A stretch of DNA of 64,000 nucleotides from an uncultured Pelagimonas sp. (GTDB lineage Bacteria > Pseudomonadota > Alphaproteobacteria > Rhodobacterales > Rhodobacteraceae), in the NCBI GenBank assembly GCA_947499735.1, contig CANMPP010000003.1, forward strand, positions 124,001-188,000. The letters run 5' to 3'. The position numbers were made by a program, and so were the translations under genes. Below, piece after piece: positions 1-8,303 of this stretch. The notes under the pieces are model-generated. The model was not told the DNA's origin. It was given only the letters and a program-made list of their open reading frames with translations, and ran no database searches. Within the stretch, counting starts at the first letter, position 1, and every line of letters begins with the position of its first letter.

Positions 1-324
1 GCAGGTGCGGATTTCATCAAGACCTCAACCGGCAAGGAAAGCGTGAATGCCACGCTGCCTGTGTCGTTGGTTATGATCCGAGCCATCCGTCAGTTCCACG
101 ACATGACCGGCTATCGCGTAGGCTACAAACCGGCGGGCGGCATTTCCAAAGCCAAGGATTCATTGGTCTATCTGTCGCTGATGAAAGAAGAATTGGGCGA
201 TCGTTGGCTACAGCCAGATCTGTTCCGCTTTGGCGCGTCATCCTTGCTGGGTGATATCGAACGGCAATTGGAACACCATGTGACCGGGGCCTATTCGGCC
301 AGCTGGCGTCATTCGGCGGCATAG
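1..324 (+). CDS. deoC: Deoxyribose-phosphate aldolase, C-terminal part (5' end outside window)
   Basis: The reading frame is open from base 1 to a TAG at 322-324, so only the last 107 residues are present. The visible part has the class I aldolase signature K-T-S-T-G at residues 7-11 of the fragment; in the DeoC family this lysine forms the Schiff base with the substrate. The downstream GYKPAGGI stretch is also typical. The enzyme cleaves 2-deoxyribose 5-phosphate to glyceraldehyde 3-phosphate and acetaldehyde in cytoplasmic deoxynucleoside catabolism. An aldehyde dehydrogenase follows 59 bases downstream on the same strand. A shared transcript that disposes of acetaldehyde is plausible, but that link is inferred. 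Confidence 0.93.
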   Translation, partial: AGADFIKTSTGKESVNATLPVSLVMIRAIRQFHDMTGYRVGYKPAGGISKAKDSLVYLSLMKEELGDRWLQPDLFRFGASSLLGDIERQLEHHVTGAYSASWRHSAA

Positions 325-383
325 ATGGCGGTGCAAACAATGACGATTTGGGCAAAGATGAAACAAGCTGCGGGACAAGAACA

Positions 384-2723
384 ATGACCGTCAAAGAGAT
401 TTTTGAGACAATGGAGTATGGCCCCGCGATGGAAAGTGCCAGCGATGCACTCGGCTGGATCGCCGAAAAGGGACCGGAATTTGGCTGTTTTGTGAATGGT
501 GTTTTCACGACCCCAGGTACAACCTTTGAAACACGCAACCCTGCCACGGGCGAGGTTTTGGCGCAGGTCACACAGGCCGGTCAGGCAGATGTTGATGCTG
601 CAGTTTCGGCGGCACGTAAGGCGCAGGGGTCTTGGGCAGCATTGGGTGGCAAGGGGCGTGCGCGCTATCTTTATGCGATTGCGCGCCTTTTGCAGAAACA
701 TGCGCGGCTGTTTGCGGTGTTGGAAACGCTGGACAATGGCAAACCGATCCGGGAATCCCGCGATGTGGACGTGCCGTTGGCGCAGCGGCATTTTTATTAT
801 CACGCAGGTATGGCCCAGTTGATGGAGTCTGAACTGCCGGATCGCGAGGCGCTGGGCGTCTGTGGTCAGGTGATCCCGTGGAATTTCCCTCTGCTGATGC
901 TGGCGTGGAAAGTCGCACCTGCTTTGGCGATGGGCAATACGGTCGTGTTGAAACCGGCGGAATGGACATCGCTGACAGCTTTGTTGTTTGCGGACATTTG
1001 CCGTCAAGCTGGCCTGCCGAAGGGCGTGGTGAATATCGTCACAGGTGACGGCGCTGTGGGCGAGATGGTTGTCGCGGCAGATGTGGACAAGGTGGCCTTT
1101 ACAGGGTCGACATCCGTGGGTCGCAAGATCCGCGAAGCAACGGCAGGAACTGGTAAGGCGCTGACCTTGGAACTGGGCGGTAAGTCCCCCTATATCGTCT
1201 TTGAAGATGCCGATATCGACAGTGCCGTTGAAGGCCTTGTTGATGCGATTTGGTTCAATCAGGGGCAGGTTTGCTGTGCTGGGTCGCGCCTATTGGTGCA
1301 AGAGGGCATTGCCGAGACATTTTATACACGGTTGAAGGCGCGGATGGATAAGTTGCGCATCGGCAATCCATTGGACAAATGCATCGATATGGGCGCGCTG
1401 GTCGATCCTGAGCAGCTGGCCCGCGTTAAAGCCATGGTCGATAGCAATGATGCAGGGACTGTGTATCACGCGGCCTGTGATCTGCCCGATGGATGCTATT
1501 TCAAACCCACATTGATCACAGATCTCGCACCTGCGGATCCCTTGATGCAGGATGAAATCTTTGGCCCTGTTCTGGTATCGGGCACATTCCGCACGCCTGC
1601 AGAGGCCGTGCAATTGGCCAACAACACGCGCTATGGTTTGGCCGCCAGCATTTGGTCCGAAAACATCAACACCGCGCTGGATATCGCACCGAAACTGGTG
1701 GCTGGCGTGGTCTGGGTGAATGGCACCAATATGTTTGACGCAGCCGCTGGGTTCGGCGGCGTGCGTGAAAGCGGGTTTGGTTGTGAAGGCGGATGGGAAG
1801 GCCTGCAGGCCTACACAAAGCCGGTTGGTAAAGCCAAATCATTGGCCAAGATCGCGGCGTTTGACGGTGACAAAACTGCCGCGCAACCGGTGGATCGCAC
1901 GGCCAAACTGTATATCGGGGGCAAACAAGCGCGTCCTGATAGCGGCTATTCCCGAGATATTTTTGACAGCAAAGGTGTGCTGATCGGGCAGGCCCCAATC
2001 GGCAGTCGCAAAGACATCCGCAACGCGGTTGAGGCCGCCCGCGGTGCGGCTGGCTGGTCGGCTGCGACGGCGCATTTGCGCGCGCAGATCCTGTATTATC
2101 TGGGCGAAAACCTGTCGGCGCGTGCGGATGAATTCGCAGCACTGATTGATCGCCTGACGGGCAAGAAGCAAGGCGCGAAAGAGGTCGAAGCTTCCATCGA
2201 TCGTCTGTTCACCTATGCCGCGTGGGCGGACAAGCTGGATGGCGGTGTGAAATCTGTGCCAATGCGCGGTGTTGCCATGGGCCTGCGGGAACCTTGCGGT
2301 GTGATTGGCGCATTCTGTGACGATGCATTACCTTTGCTGGGCTTGATTTCGGCCATGGCCCCGGCGATTGCTATGGGCAACCGCGTGGTTTTGGTCGCGT
2401 CAGACCCTTTCCCATTGGCAGCGTTGGATTTCTATCAGGTCCTGGAAACATCTGATGTGCCAGGCGGTGTGGTTAATATCATCACTGGCGCACACGAAGA
2501 ACTGGCGCCAACCCTAGCGTCCCACATGGATGTGGATGCGGTTTGGAGCTTTTCCGCCTCAGATATCTCTGCTGCGTTGGAAAAAGGTGCCGCCAGCAAT
2601 CTAAAGCGCGTTTGGACCAATTACGGCAAAGCACGGGATTGGTTTGGTGCAGCGGGCGAAGGGCGCGCCTTCCTAGACGCCGCGACAGAGGTGAAAACCG
2701 TTTGGGTGCCCTACGGCGCTTAG
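384..2723 (+). CDS. Double-domain aldehyde dehydrogenase family protein (779 aa)
   Basis: The protein is far longer than an ordinary aldehyde dehydrogenase (about 490 aa). Residues about 25-480 form a full ALDH domain, with the catalytic glutamate in E-L-G-G-K-S (Glu263) and the nucleophile in Q-G-Q-V-C-C-A-G (Cys297). After a short linker, residues about 500-779 repeat the first part of an ALDH fold: a second NAD-binding region with a P-A-I-A-M-G-N segment. This half ends before any catalytic cysteine, so it is probably non-catalytic. ATG 384 is preferred to the upstream TTG at 348 because recognisable sequence begins there. The gene follows deoC, which suggests oxidation of acetaldehyde or another deoxysugar-derived aldehyde (inferred). 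Its last 4 bases overlap the convergent LysR gene. Confidence 0.88.
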   Translation: MTVKEIFETMEYGPAMESASDALGWIAEKGPEFGCFVNGVFTTPGTTFETRNPATGEVLAQVTQAGQADVDAAVSAARKAQGSWAALGGKGRARYLYAIARLLQKHARLFAVLETLDNGKPIRESRDVDVPLAQRHFYYHAGMAQLMESELPDREALGVCGQVIPWNFPLLMLAWKVAPALAMGNTVVLKPAEWTSLTALLFADICRQAGLPKGVVNIVTGDGAVGEMVVAADVDKVAFTGSTSVGRKIREATAGTGKALTLELGGKSPYIVFEDADIDSAVEGLVDAIWFNQGQVCCAGSRLLVQEGIAETFYTRLKARMDKLRIGNPLDKCIDMGALVDPEQLARVKAMVDSNDAGTVYHAACDLPDGCYFKPTLITDLAPADPLMQDEIFGPVLVSGTFRTPAEAVQLANNTRYGLAASIWSENINTALDIAPKLVAGVVWVNGTNMFDAAAGFGGVRESGFGCEGGWEGLQAYTKPVGKAKSLAKIAAFDGDKTAAQPVDRTAKLYIGGKQARPDSGYSRDIFDSKGVLIGQAPIGSRKDIRNAVEAARGAAGWSAATAHLRAQILYYLGENLSARADEFAALIDRLTGKKQGAKEVEASIDRLFTYAAWADKLDGGVKSVPMRGVAMGLREPCGVIGAFCDDALPLLGLISAMAPAIAMGNRVVLVASDPFPLAALDFYQVLETSDVPGGVVNIITGAHEELAPTLASHMDVDAVWSFSASDISAALEKGAASNLKRVWTNYGKARDWFGAAGEGRAFLDAATEVKTVWVPYGA

Positions 2724-3622
2724 ATGTCTTTCGCGTAAGCCGTATCTCTGAGCACATCTTGCATGCGCTCAGATACGACACGCATTGTATGCGTCATCGC
2801 ACCGCGTTCTGGATACAGCAGATAGATCGGGTTGCTGGGAACCAAGTAGTCCGGCAGCAAGGGAACCAGCTGACCCGCGTCAACATGGGGTTTGGCCAGC
2901 GGATGGGGCAATTTTGCAAATCCCATTTTGTTCATAACGGCCTGCAACAACATCTCAGGGGAATTAACTGAAATCCCCGTCGAGATGTCTTGTGTCACAC
3001 GCACACCATCTTTGGTCAGAACCAGTTGCGTTTCATCCATTTCAAATGGGCAACGGACCATGCTTTTTGGGCTGAGATCTTCAATGGTTTGTGGCGGCGT
3101 TGCCCCAAATAGATCTACATGCGCGTAAAGCGCGGTGTTTACATCTGCCAGTTTGCGGCGGATGCCACCAATGGCGGATTGCTCGCCAATAAGCAGTGCC
3201 AGATCCAGAGGATCGCGGGTTAAATCGACCTGTTGCGATACAAGCGACAAAGACAAATTCAGATCCGGCCATGTGGTTTTCATGGCCACAAGCGCATCGC
3301 TAAGCCCGACATTTTGCAAACACAGGCTAATCCCGATGCGTAGTGTGCCCGTGACGTGGCTGGATTGATACCCTAAGTCATCAATCATATGGCTATATTC
3401 GCGTAATATTGCCTGTGCTCTGGCATAGACTGTCTGCCCTGGCCCGGTCGGTTTCACGCCTGCTGTGCTGCGAATTAACAAAGCTTGCCCGAAATGGTTT
3501 TCCAGTTTGCGCAATTGTTGGCTGACGGCGGATTGGCTGACATCCATATGCTGGCTTGTCTTATTCAAGCTGCCAGTATCCACAGCGGTGACAAAGGTCT
3601 CAAGCGCTGACATGCGGTCCAT
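2720..3622 (-). CDS. LysR-family transcriptional regulator
   Basis: This 300-aa protein has an N-terminal winged helix-turn-helix (residues about 1-60, with the Q-S-A-V-S-Q-Q-L-R-K-L-E recognition-helix pattern). A periplasmic-binding-like effector domain follows. Methionine 3622 (reading M-D-R-M-S-A-L-E) is chosen over 3640 because LysR proteins normally begin a few residues before the helix-turn-helix. The gene is divergent from the metallo-hydrolase gene at 3748, with about 125 bases between starts. By the usual LysR arrangement it may control that gene. The effector is not visible from sequence. Its 3' end overlaps the aldehyde dehydrogenase gene by 4 bases, tail to tail. Confidence 0.9.
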   Translation of the reverse strand: MDRMSALETFVTAVDTGSLNKTSQHMDVSQSAVSQQLRKLENHFGQALLIRSTAGVKPTGPGQTVYARAQAILREYSHMIDDLGYQSSHVTGTLRIGISLCLQNVGLSDALVAMKTTWPDLNLSLSLVSQQVDLTRDPLDLALLIGEQSAIGGIRRKLADVNTALYAHVDLFGATPPQTIEDLSPKSMVRCPFEMDETQLVLTKDGVRVTQDISTGISVNSPEMLLQAVMNKMGFAKLPHPLAKPHVDAGQLVPLLPDYLVPSNPIYLLYPERGAMTHTMRVVSERMQDVLRDTAYAKDI

Positions 3623-3747
3623 CGGGGCACTCCTGAACATAGGGTATCAGTTTCTCTAATAAGGGTAAGAAGTGCCAGACGCGTATGCAAGTGGCTGTCT
3701 GCAATTTACATGATTTTGGTAATTTCTAGTCATGCAAAGGACATTCC

Positions 3748-4716
3748 ATGCAGATCAAAAGACGCAATTTTCTGACAGCGGCAGCTACCCTGCCTTTGGC
3801 TGCGACAGTGCCGTCGCTATTGTCCGCGAAAGCACCGTTCGTGACGGACCAAGTCCCGGGCGTCTATCGGTATAAAGTTGGCAATCTTGAAGTCACCGCA
3901 TTGTTGGATGGCTTTTTGGATTCCGGTTTCGAAACTCTGTCTCCTTATGATTTGGCAACGCATGGCGACCAACTGGCGCTGTATGGCAAAGATAAAATAC
4001 CAACGGCCTACCGCATTCCCGTAAGCGCGTTTTTGGTCAACACAGGCGAGAAACTGGTTTTGATCGACGCGGGCACTCCTGAAGGGGCCTTGCCAGACGC
4101 AGGACTGATCACGCTTAGCCTGAAGGCTGCGGGATATACGCCGGATCAGGTTGATGCGATCTATATGACCCATTTGCATGTCGATCACTTCGGTGCTTTG
4201 GCAGATGCATCTGGTGCTGCGTATTTCCCAAATGCCGAGCTGTATGTTGCACAAGAGGAATGGAATTTCTGGTATGATGACGCGATCAGAGCAGCTTCAC
4301 CGGCAGACGGTCGAGTCTGGTTTGACATGGCGCGCAATGTAACCGCACCTTACAAAGATCGTCTGGTCACATTCTCTGGCGAAACCGATCTGGGGCAGGG
4401 TATTTCGACCGTGCCTCTGCCGGGCCACACATCAGGTCATACCGGGTTTACGTTGAACTCTGGCGACGAATCTCTGTTGATTTGGGGCGATGTCATTCAC
4501 GCGGCAGGCATCCAATTTGCGCATCCCGAAGTCGGGGTTGCGTTCGATATCGATATGGATACGGCACGTAAAACACGGGCGCGCGTGCTAGATATGGCAG
4601 CTGCGGACAAGTTGCATGTGTCTGGCATGCATTTGGATTTCCCAAGTGTCGGTCAAGTCGTGCGTGAGGGTTCAGCCTATCGCTATCAGGCGGATCCTTG
4701 GGCCTATAAACTGTAA
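3748..4716 (+). CDS. Exported metallo-beta-lactamase-fold hydrolase
   Basis: This is a 322-aa protein with a Tat-type signal (K-R-R-N-F-L-T at residues 4-10, hydrophobic stretch to about 27), so it is probably exported folded with its metals. The zinc motif H-x-H-x-D-H is complete (His142, His144, Asp146, His147). Later metal ligands lie in P-G-H-T-S-G-H and W-G-D-V-I-H. Members of this branch include lactonases and other hydrolases; the substrate cannot be read from the sequence. It lies divergent from a LysR gene, its likely regulator. A strong palindrome follows the stop codon. Confidence 0.85.
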   Translation: MQIKRRNFLTAAATLPLAATVPSLLSAKAPFVTDQVPGVYRYKVGNLEVTALLDGFLDSGFETLSPYDLATHGDQLALYGKDKIPTAYRIPVSAFLVNTGEKLVLIDAGTPEGALPDAGLITLSLKAAGYTPDQVDAIYMTHLHVDHFGALADASGAAYFPNAELYVAQEEWNFWYDDAIRAASPADGRVWFDMARNVTAPYKDRLVTFSGETDLGQGISTVPLPGHTSGHTGFTLNSGDESLLIWGDVIHAAGIQFAHPEVGVAFDIDMDTARKTRARVLDMAAADKLHVSGMHLDFPSVGQVVREGSAYRYQADPWAYKL

Positions 4717-4731
4717 CTCGTGTTGCATCTG

Positions 4732-4760
4732 AACCAACCCCAATTGGGGTTGGTTTAATT
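4732..4760 (+). terminator. Probable rho-independent terminator after the metallo-hydrolase
   Basis: A perfect 10-bp stem (AACCAACCCC at 4732-4741 pairing with GGGGTTGGTT at 4746-4755) closes a 4-base AATT loop, followed by a short T/A-rich stretch. It begins 15 bases after the stop codon. The T run is short, so termination is inferred from position and stem. Bases 4761-4956 hold no gene that I can support. Confidence 0.55.
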
Positions 4761-4977
4761 GATCCATAATTCATTAAACTGTTTTGAATTTTATAAACCG
4801 GGTCGCAAACTACTGGATATTGGGGTTTGTGCGACTTGTGTCGCGACATATTGATCCCATTCGGCGGGAAAATTCCGGATCTGTTGTGAAATATTGATTT
4901 TTCTTTGCCAAGCTGGGATTATATAGACGTATTCCGTCCCAATTGGTAAACGGCATTTGAATATAGGAGGACATGTC

Positions 4978-5409
4978 CTGTCATCACCGACCCACACAGC
5001 TGATTCATCAGCTACTGGAGCGAAAACGCTGAACACTGGCGGTTTGGCTCAAGATCCTGCAAGCTCTGAGGCCATTCTGGCTGCGACGCTTGCCTCCCTG
5101 TCCGATAACAAAGCTGAAGAAGTTGTGCAGATTGATTTGCGTGGCAAAACGTCTGTCTGCGATTATATGATCATCTGCTCGGGTCGTTCGTCCCGACAAG
5201 TGTCTGCTTTGTCTGAAAAATTAGCTGAAGAGCTAAAGGGCAAATTTGGCATTCTGGCCAAAATGGAAGGCAAGGAAACGGGCGACTGGGTTGCAATTGA
5301 TGCGGGTGATGTGATCGTACATGTGTTCCGTCCAGAGGTTCGCGACTTTTACCAGCTGGAAAAAATGTGGCAGCCCGTTGGCGCCGGTGTAGGCGCAGGC
5401 CAGCAGTAA
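4978..5409 (+). CDS. rsfS: Ribosomal silencing factor RsfS (start codon uncertain)
   Basis: The conserved domain (from about E-A-I-L-A-A-T-L to the C-terminus, with V-V-Q-I-D-L, S-V-C-D-Y-M-I-I-C-S-G-R-S-S-R-Q-V and D-W-V-A-I-D) is the Iojap/RsfS family. This family binds ribosomal protein L14 on the large subunit and blocks subunit joining in starvation. The start is unusual. A perfect AGGAGG at 4965-4970 lies only 2 bases before an out-of-frame ATG (4973), whose 19-codon frame ends at TGA 5030-5032. In the rsfS frame the candidates are TTG 4957, CTG 4978 (7 bases after the Shine-Dalgarno) and TTG 5044. I give 4978 for its spacing only. The gene is followed 9 bases later by rlmH, a common pairing. 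Confidence 0.85.
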   Translation: MSSPTHTADSSATGAKTLNTGGLAQDPASSEAILAATLASLSDNKAEEVVQIDLRGKTSVCDYMIICSGRSSRQVSALSEKLAEELKGKFGILAKMEGKETGDWVAIDAGDVIVHVFRPEVRDFYQLEKMWQPVGAGVGAGQQ

Positions 5410-5418
5410 GATTTTCCC

Positions 5419-5889
5419 ATGAAGATCCATCTATGTGTGGTGGGCCGCCTGCGCGGTGGCCCTGAACACGATCTGATTTCCGATTATATCAAACGATTCG
5501 ACAGAACAGGTCGGGCCTTGGGCCTTGGGCCTGCGACATTGATCGAGGTCGAGGACAAAAAAGGCGGTGGCATGGCGGCGGAGGCTGCGTTGCTGCGCAA
5601 AGCGCTGCCCAAAGGTGCGCGCCTTTGTGTTCTGGATGAACGTGGACAGGTGATGACGTCGCCTGATTTTGCGCAGAAGCTAGCGGGATGGCGCGACACG
5701 GGCACACAGAATCTGGCTTTTGTCATTGGCGGCGCGGACGGGATTGATCCCAGTTTGCGATCAGAGGCGGATTTTGCCATCAGCTTTGGCAAAATGGTCT
5801 GGCCCCACATGCTGGTACGCGTCATGCTGAGCGAGCAACTGTATCGGGCCGCCAGCATTCTGGCAGGCAGCCCCTATCACCGCGTGTAA
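5419..5889 (+). CDS. rlmH: 23S rRNA (pseudouridine1915-N3) methyltransferase RlmH
   Basis: At 156 aa this is the usual RlmH length. It is a SPOUT-class methyltransferase with a C-terminal knot: F-V-I-G-G-A-D-G, F-G-K-M-V-W-P-H and the L-S-E-Q-L-Y-R-A tail ending in S-P-Y-H-R. RlmH methylates pseudouridine 1915 in helix 69 of 23S rRNA on assembled 70S ribosomes. It lies directly after rsfS and is very probably co-transcribed with it. It ends 16 bases before the convergent Hint-domain gene. Confidence 0.95.
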   Translation: MKIHLCVVGRLRGGPEHDLISDYIKRFDRTGRALGLGPATLIEVEDKKGGGMAAEAALLRKALPKGARLCVLDERGQVMTSPDFAQKLAGWRDTGTQNLAFVIGGADGIDPSLRSEADFAISFGKMVWPHMLVRVMLSEQLYRAASILAGSPYHRV

Positions 5890-5905
5890 AACGCGGCGCT
5901 TATCG

Positions 5906-7006
5906 TCACATTCGGAAAGCTTCCAATAACGGTTTGCCGTTTTTCAAATGCCGTTCGATCAGCTGTTTCTGATGCCGCCCGATGGGCGACGTGAACGCAG
6001 TTTCCTTTATCGTTTGTGGATTTCGCAGCTCCGGAAACAAAGAAAAAATTTCCTCTCGTGCCGCTGGCGACACCCGTTTTAGGGCTTCGACGCCAGTAAA
6101 CAGGCTCTCTGCAGGTGCATCTTCGGCAAAAACGATTTCATGTGTGTCGAACAGGAAATGGAAATATGTCACCTCTTCTGCGTCTTGATCAATGAAGATC
6201 CCGGGTAGCGCGGTTAGCTTAATCGCGGACACTAAGACGTTTGGCGATTGAAACATGCGCATGGCGATCTTGGATGACACAAGCATCCTATGTTGGCGCG
6301 ACACAAGCATGTCTCGTGACGGCAATCCTTGCCCAAGAGATCCCGCCAGAATGCGAATCGGACGTAAAAAACATGTCTCTGCATCAGATCTCAGGTGGAT
6401 TTTTCGCGATCCAATCCAGCGGATCGGTTTGAAATCTCCCCCATATGTCAAAACGCAATCACCAACCCGCAAATCTTCGACAGGGGTTTTGCCTTTGCGG
6501 GTTTCAATAAGGGTTCCGTTGGCAAAGCATACAACGCCATCAGGATTGGCCGCAGCAATTTCGGACAATTCCAATTCGCCGTTATTGCCGGTAACGTCTT
6601 CACCCTGAACAAAACTGATGGACGTTCCGCTGCCGATACCATCAAGTTTTAAAAGAAAACTTGGGCCGGTATAGAGGCCAAAGATCGAATAATTGTCGCC
6701 CGCACCCGTGTCGTTGAAAGCATCTGGTGTTGCCCCTGATCCGGTAAAAAGGGGCGATGTATAGTCCGGAACAAGGGTCCCTGTCCCATCGTCTATGGCA
6801 GGGTAAACGTTGTAGAGGTCACCATTGGTAACCGACAGATTATTGCCCTGTGTGCGCACAAGGAAAAAGCGATCACTGGCGCTACCAAGGGTTTGAACCC
6901 CAATGAGATTGATTTGTGGTGTATAGCTTGGGGCTGGATAGGTGGAAGACCAATCGCTGTAAGTTGCAATTTGATCACCAGACAATAAGAATTCTTCGCC
7001 TGCCAT
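5906..7006 (-). CDS. Hint-domain protein
   Basis: The first 155 or so residues of this 366-aa protein are Gly/Thr/Asp-rich, without a clear signal peptide. A Hint (hedgehog/intein-like) domain then begins at V-C-F-A-N-G-T-L-I-E-T. Cys160 is the residue expected to attack in autoprocessing, and V-E-D-L-R-V-G-D and R-W-I-G follow. Such proteins are common in Rhodobacterales, where many resemble the processing part of large secreted proteins. Whether this one cleaves itself is unknown. It is transcribed alone, away from uppP. The 269 bases upstream (7007-7275) contain no other gene I can support. Confidence 0.8.
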   Translation of the reverse strand: MAGEEFLLSGDQIATYSDWSSTYPAPSYTPQINLIGVQTLGSASDRFFLVRTQGNNLSVTNGDLYNVYPAIDDGTGTLVPDYTSPLFTGSGATPDAFNDTGAGDNYSIFGLYTGPSFLLKLDGIGSGTSISFVQGEDVTGNNGELELSEIAAANPDGVVCFANGTLIETRKGKTPVEDLRVGDCVLTYGGDFKPIRWIGSRKIHLRSDAETCFLRPIRILAGSLGQGLPSRDMLVSRQHRMLVSSKIAMRMFQSPNVLVSAIKLTALPGIFIDQDAEEVTYFHFLFDTHEIVFAEDAPAESLFTGVEALKRVSPAAREEIFSLFPELRNPQTIKETAFTSPIGRHQKQLIERHLKNGKPLLEAFRM

Positions 7007-7275
7007 GCTCTTCTCCCGTAGAGGTGTTCAAAGCAAGCAATGCAAACAAAAACCGCACTAATTACTGTTTCGAACTATGTTTAAAGACCGTTAGTATTTC
7101 GGCCCTTAAAGTCGTATCGAATTTCAGTCAAATTTAACTTGTATCCTATCGGTGTGCTGCACATCATGGTTGTGCCTCACGTAGGGTCTATCTTGTTTAT
7201 TTTTCAATACGTTAAGTGATTTTTTGGGGCGTGGGGGGAAATTTCGCAATGGATAACCTAAACAAGCTGCCGGGC

Positions 7276-8079
7276 TTATGTATAGGCAATCCATAGCAGA
7301 ATCGCGCCCAGAACCACACGATAGATCACGTAAGGTGTAAAGCTGATTGATTTCAGCAGGCGCATCATCAAGATCAGGGCTGCAAACGCCGATACAAAGG
7401 ACAAACCAGCCGCGATTGCACCGTCGCGCATGGCTGCGGTATCTGCCTCGCCAATCACTTCGAGAACCAGCAAAACGCCAGAGGCCAGAATGATGGGGAT
7501 GGACATCAGCATCGCGATTTTTGCGCCGTCAGCACGGGTATAGCCCAAGGCGCGCGCACCTGTGATGGTGATGCCAGATCGGGATGTTCCGGGGATCAGG
7601 GCCAGGCATTGCCACAGGCCCAGAATGATGGCCTCGCGTTTGGTCCAGTCGCCCTCGGTTTTGGTTTCGGGTGACTTTGTGTCCATCCACCAAAGTACGA
7701 TACCAAAGATCAGCATGGTCCAGCCAATGACTTTCATCGACCGAAACATATCATCCAGGCCGGTCACGCTGAGCACCAATCCAAACAAGATCGCTGGAAT
7801 GGTTGCTATGATCAGCAGAAAGGCCAGCTTTGATCCGGGCGTGTCGATTTTGCCCTGCAACAAGCGCGGCAATCCGAAGAGGCCTGTTTTAACGTCAGTC
7901 CAAAAATACAAGATCACCGCACCCAATGTGCCGATATGCACGGCGACATCGATGAACTGTCCCTGATCTTCTGATCCGGTCAATGCGGGCAAAAGAATCA
8001 GATGGCCAGATGACGATATGGGAAGAAATTCGGTAATGCCTTGAATCAATGCAAGGATAAGCAGATGGAAAAAGTCCAT
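7276..8079 (-). CDS. uppP: Undecaprenyl-diphosphate phosphatase UppP/BacA
   Basis: This polytopic membrane protein of 267 aa has the family's two signature regions: Q-G-I-T-E-F-L-P-I-S-S-S-G-H-L near the N-terminus, and P-G-T-S-R-S-G-I-T in the middle. The glutamate, serines and arginine there form the catalytic site in the known family. It dephosphorylates undecaprenyl diphosphate so that the lipid carrier can be reused in peptidoglycan synthesis. It can also confer bacitracin tolerance. It is divergent from gltD across about 225 bases that include an inverted repeat (8140-8173). Confidence 0.96.
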   Translation of the reverse strand: MDFFHLLILALIQGITEFLPISSSGHLILLPALTGSEDQGQFIDVAVHIGTLGAVILYFWTDVKTGLFGLPRLLQGKIDTPGSKLAFLLIIATIPAILFGLVLSVTGLDDMFRSMKVIGWTMLIFGIVLWWMDTKSPETKTEGDWTKREAIILGLWQCLALIPGTSRSGITITGARALGYTRADGAKIAMLMSIPIILASGVLLVLEVIGEADTAAMRDGAIAAGLSFVSAFAALILMMRLLKSISFTPYVIYRVVLGAILLWIAYT

Positions 8080-8139
8080 TTTATGTCCTGACAGCCTGTT
8101 ATTAATGAACTGTATAACGCATTGAGCGAAAAGAAGAAT

Positions 8140-8173
8140 GGCAAATTAAGGTCCAGTTCGGACTTAAATTGCC
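8140..8173. repeat. Imperfect inverted repeat between uppP and gltD
   Basis: GGCAAATTAAGGTCC (8140-8154) is nearly complementary to GGACTTAAATTGCC (8160-8173): three paired blocks of 5, 5 and 3 bp with one mismatch and one bulge, around a 5-base loop. It sits in the divergent promoter region, too far from either coding end to be a terminator. An operator or a 5'-leader hairpin is possible. Confidence 0.5.
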
Positions 8174-8303
8174 TGCGCATATTTTCTGAAATTCCGCTTA
8201 GCAGCCTAACTTTCCTGATTAACGTCAGCATTTCTGACTTTTTATTGTTTTCTTAATTCGTTAAAAAGCCCTCATGTTCTAGCGAGAGAGGAGCTTTCCC
8301 CTC

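Noticed and set aside
309-1007. Minus-strand 232-codon open frame over the aldehyde dehydrogenase
   Set aside because: It is opposite the conserved ALDH domain, is Arg/Cys/His-rich as shadow frames are, and has no motif.
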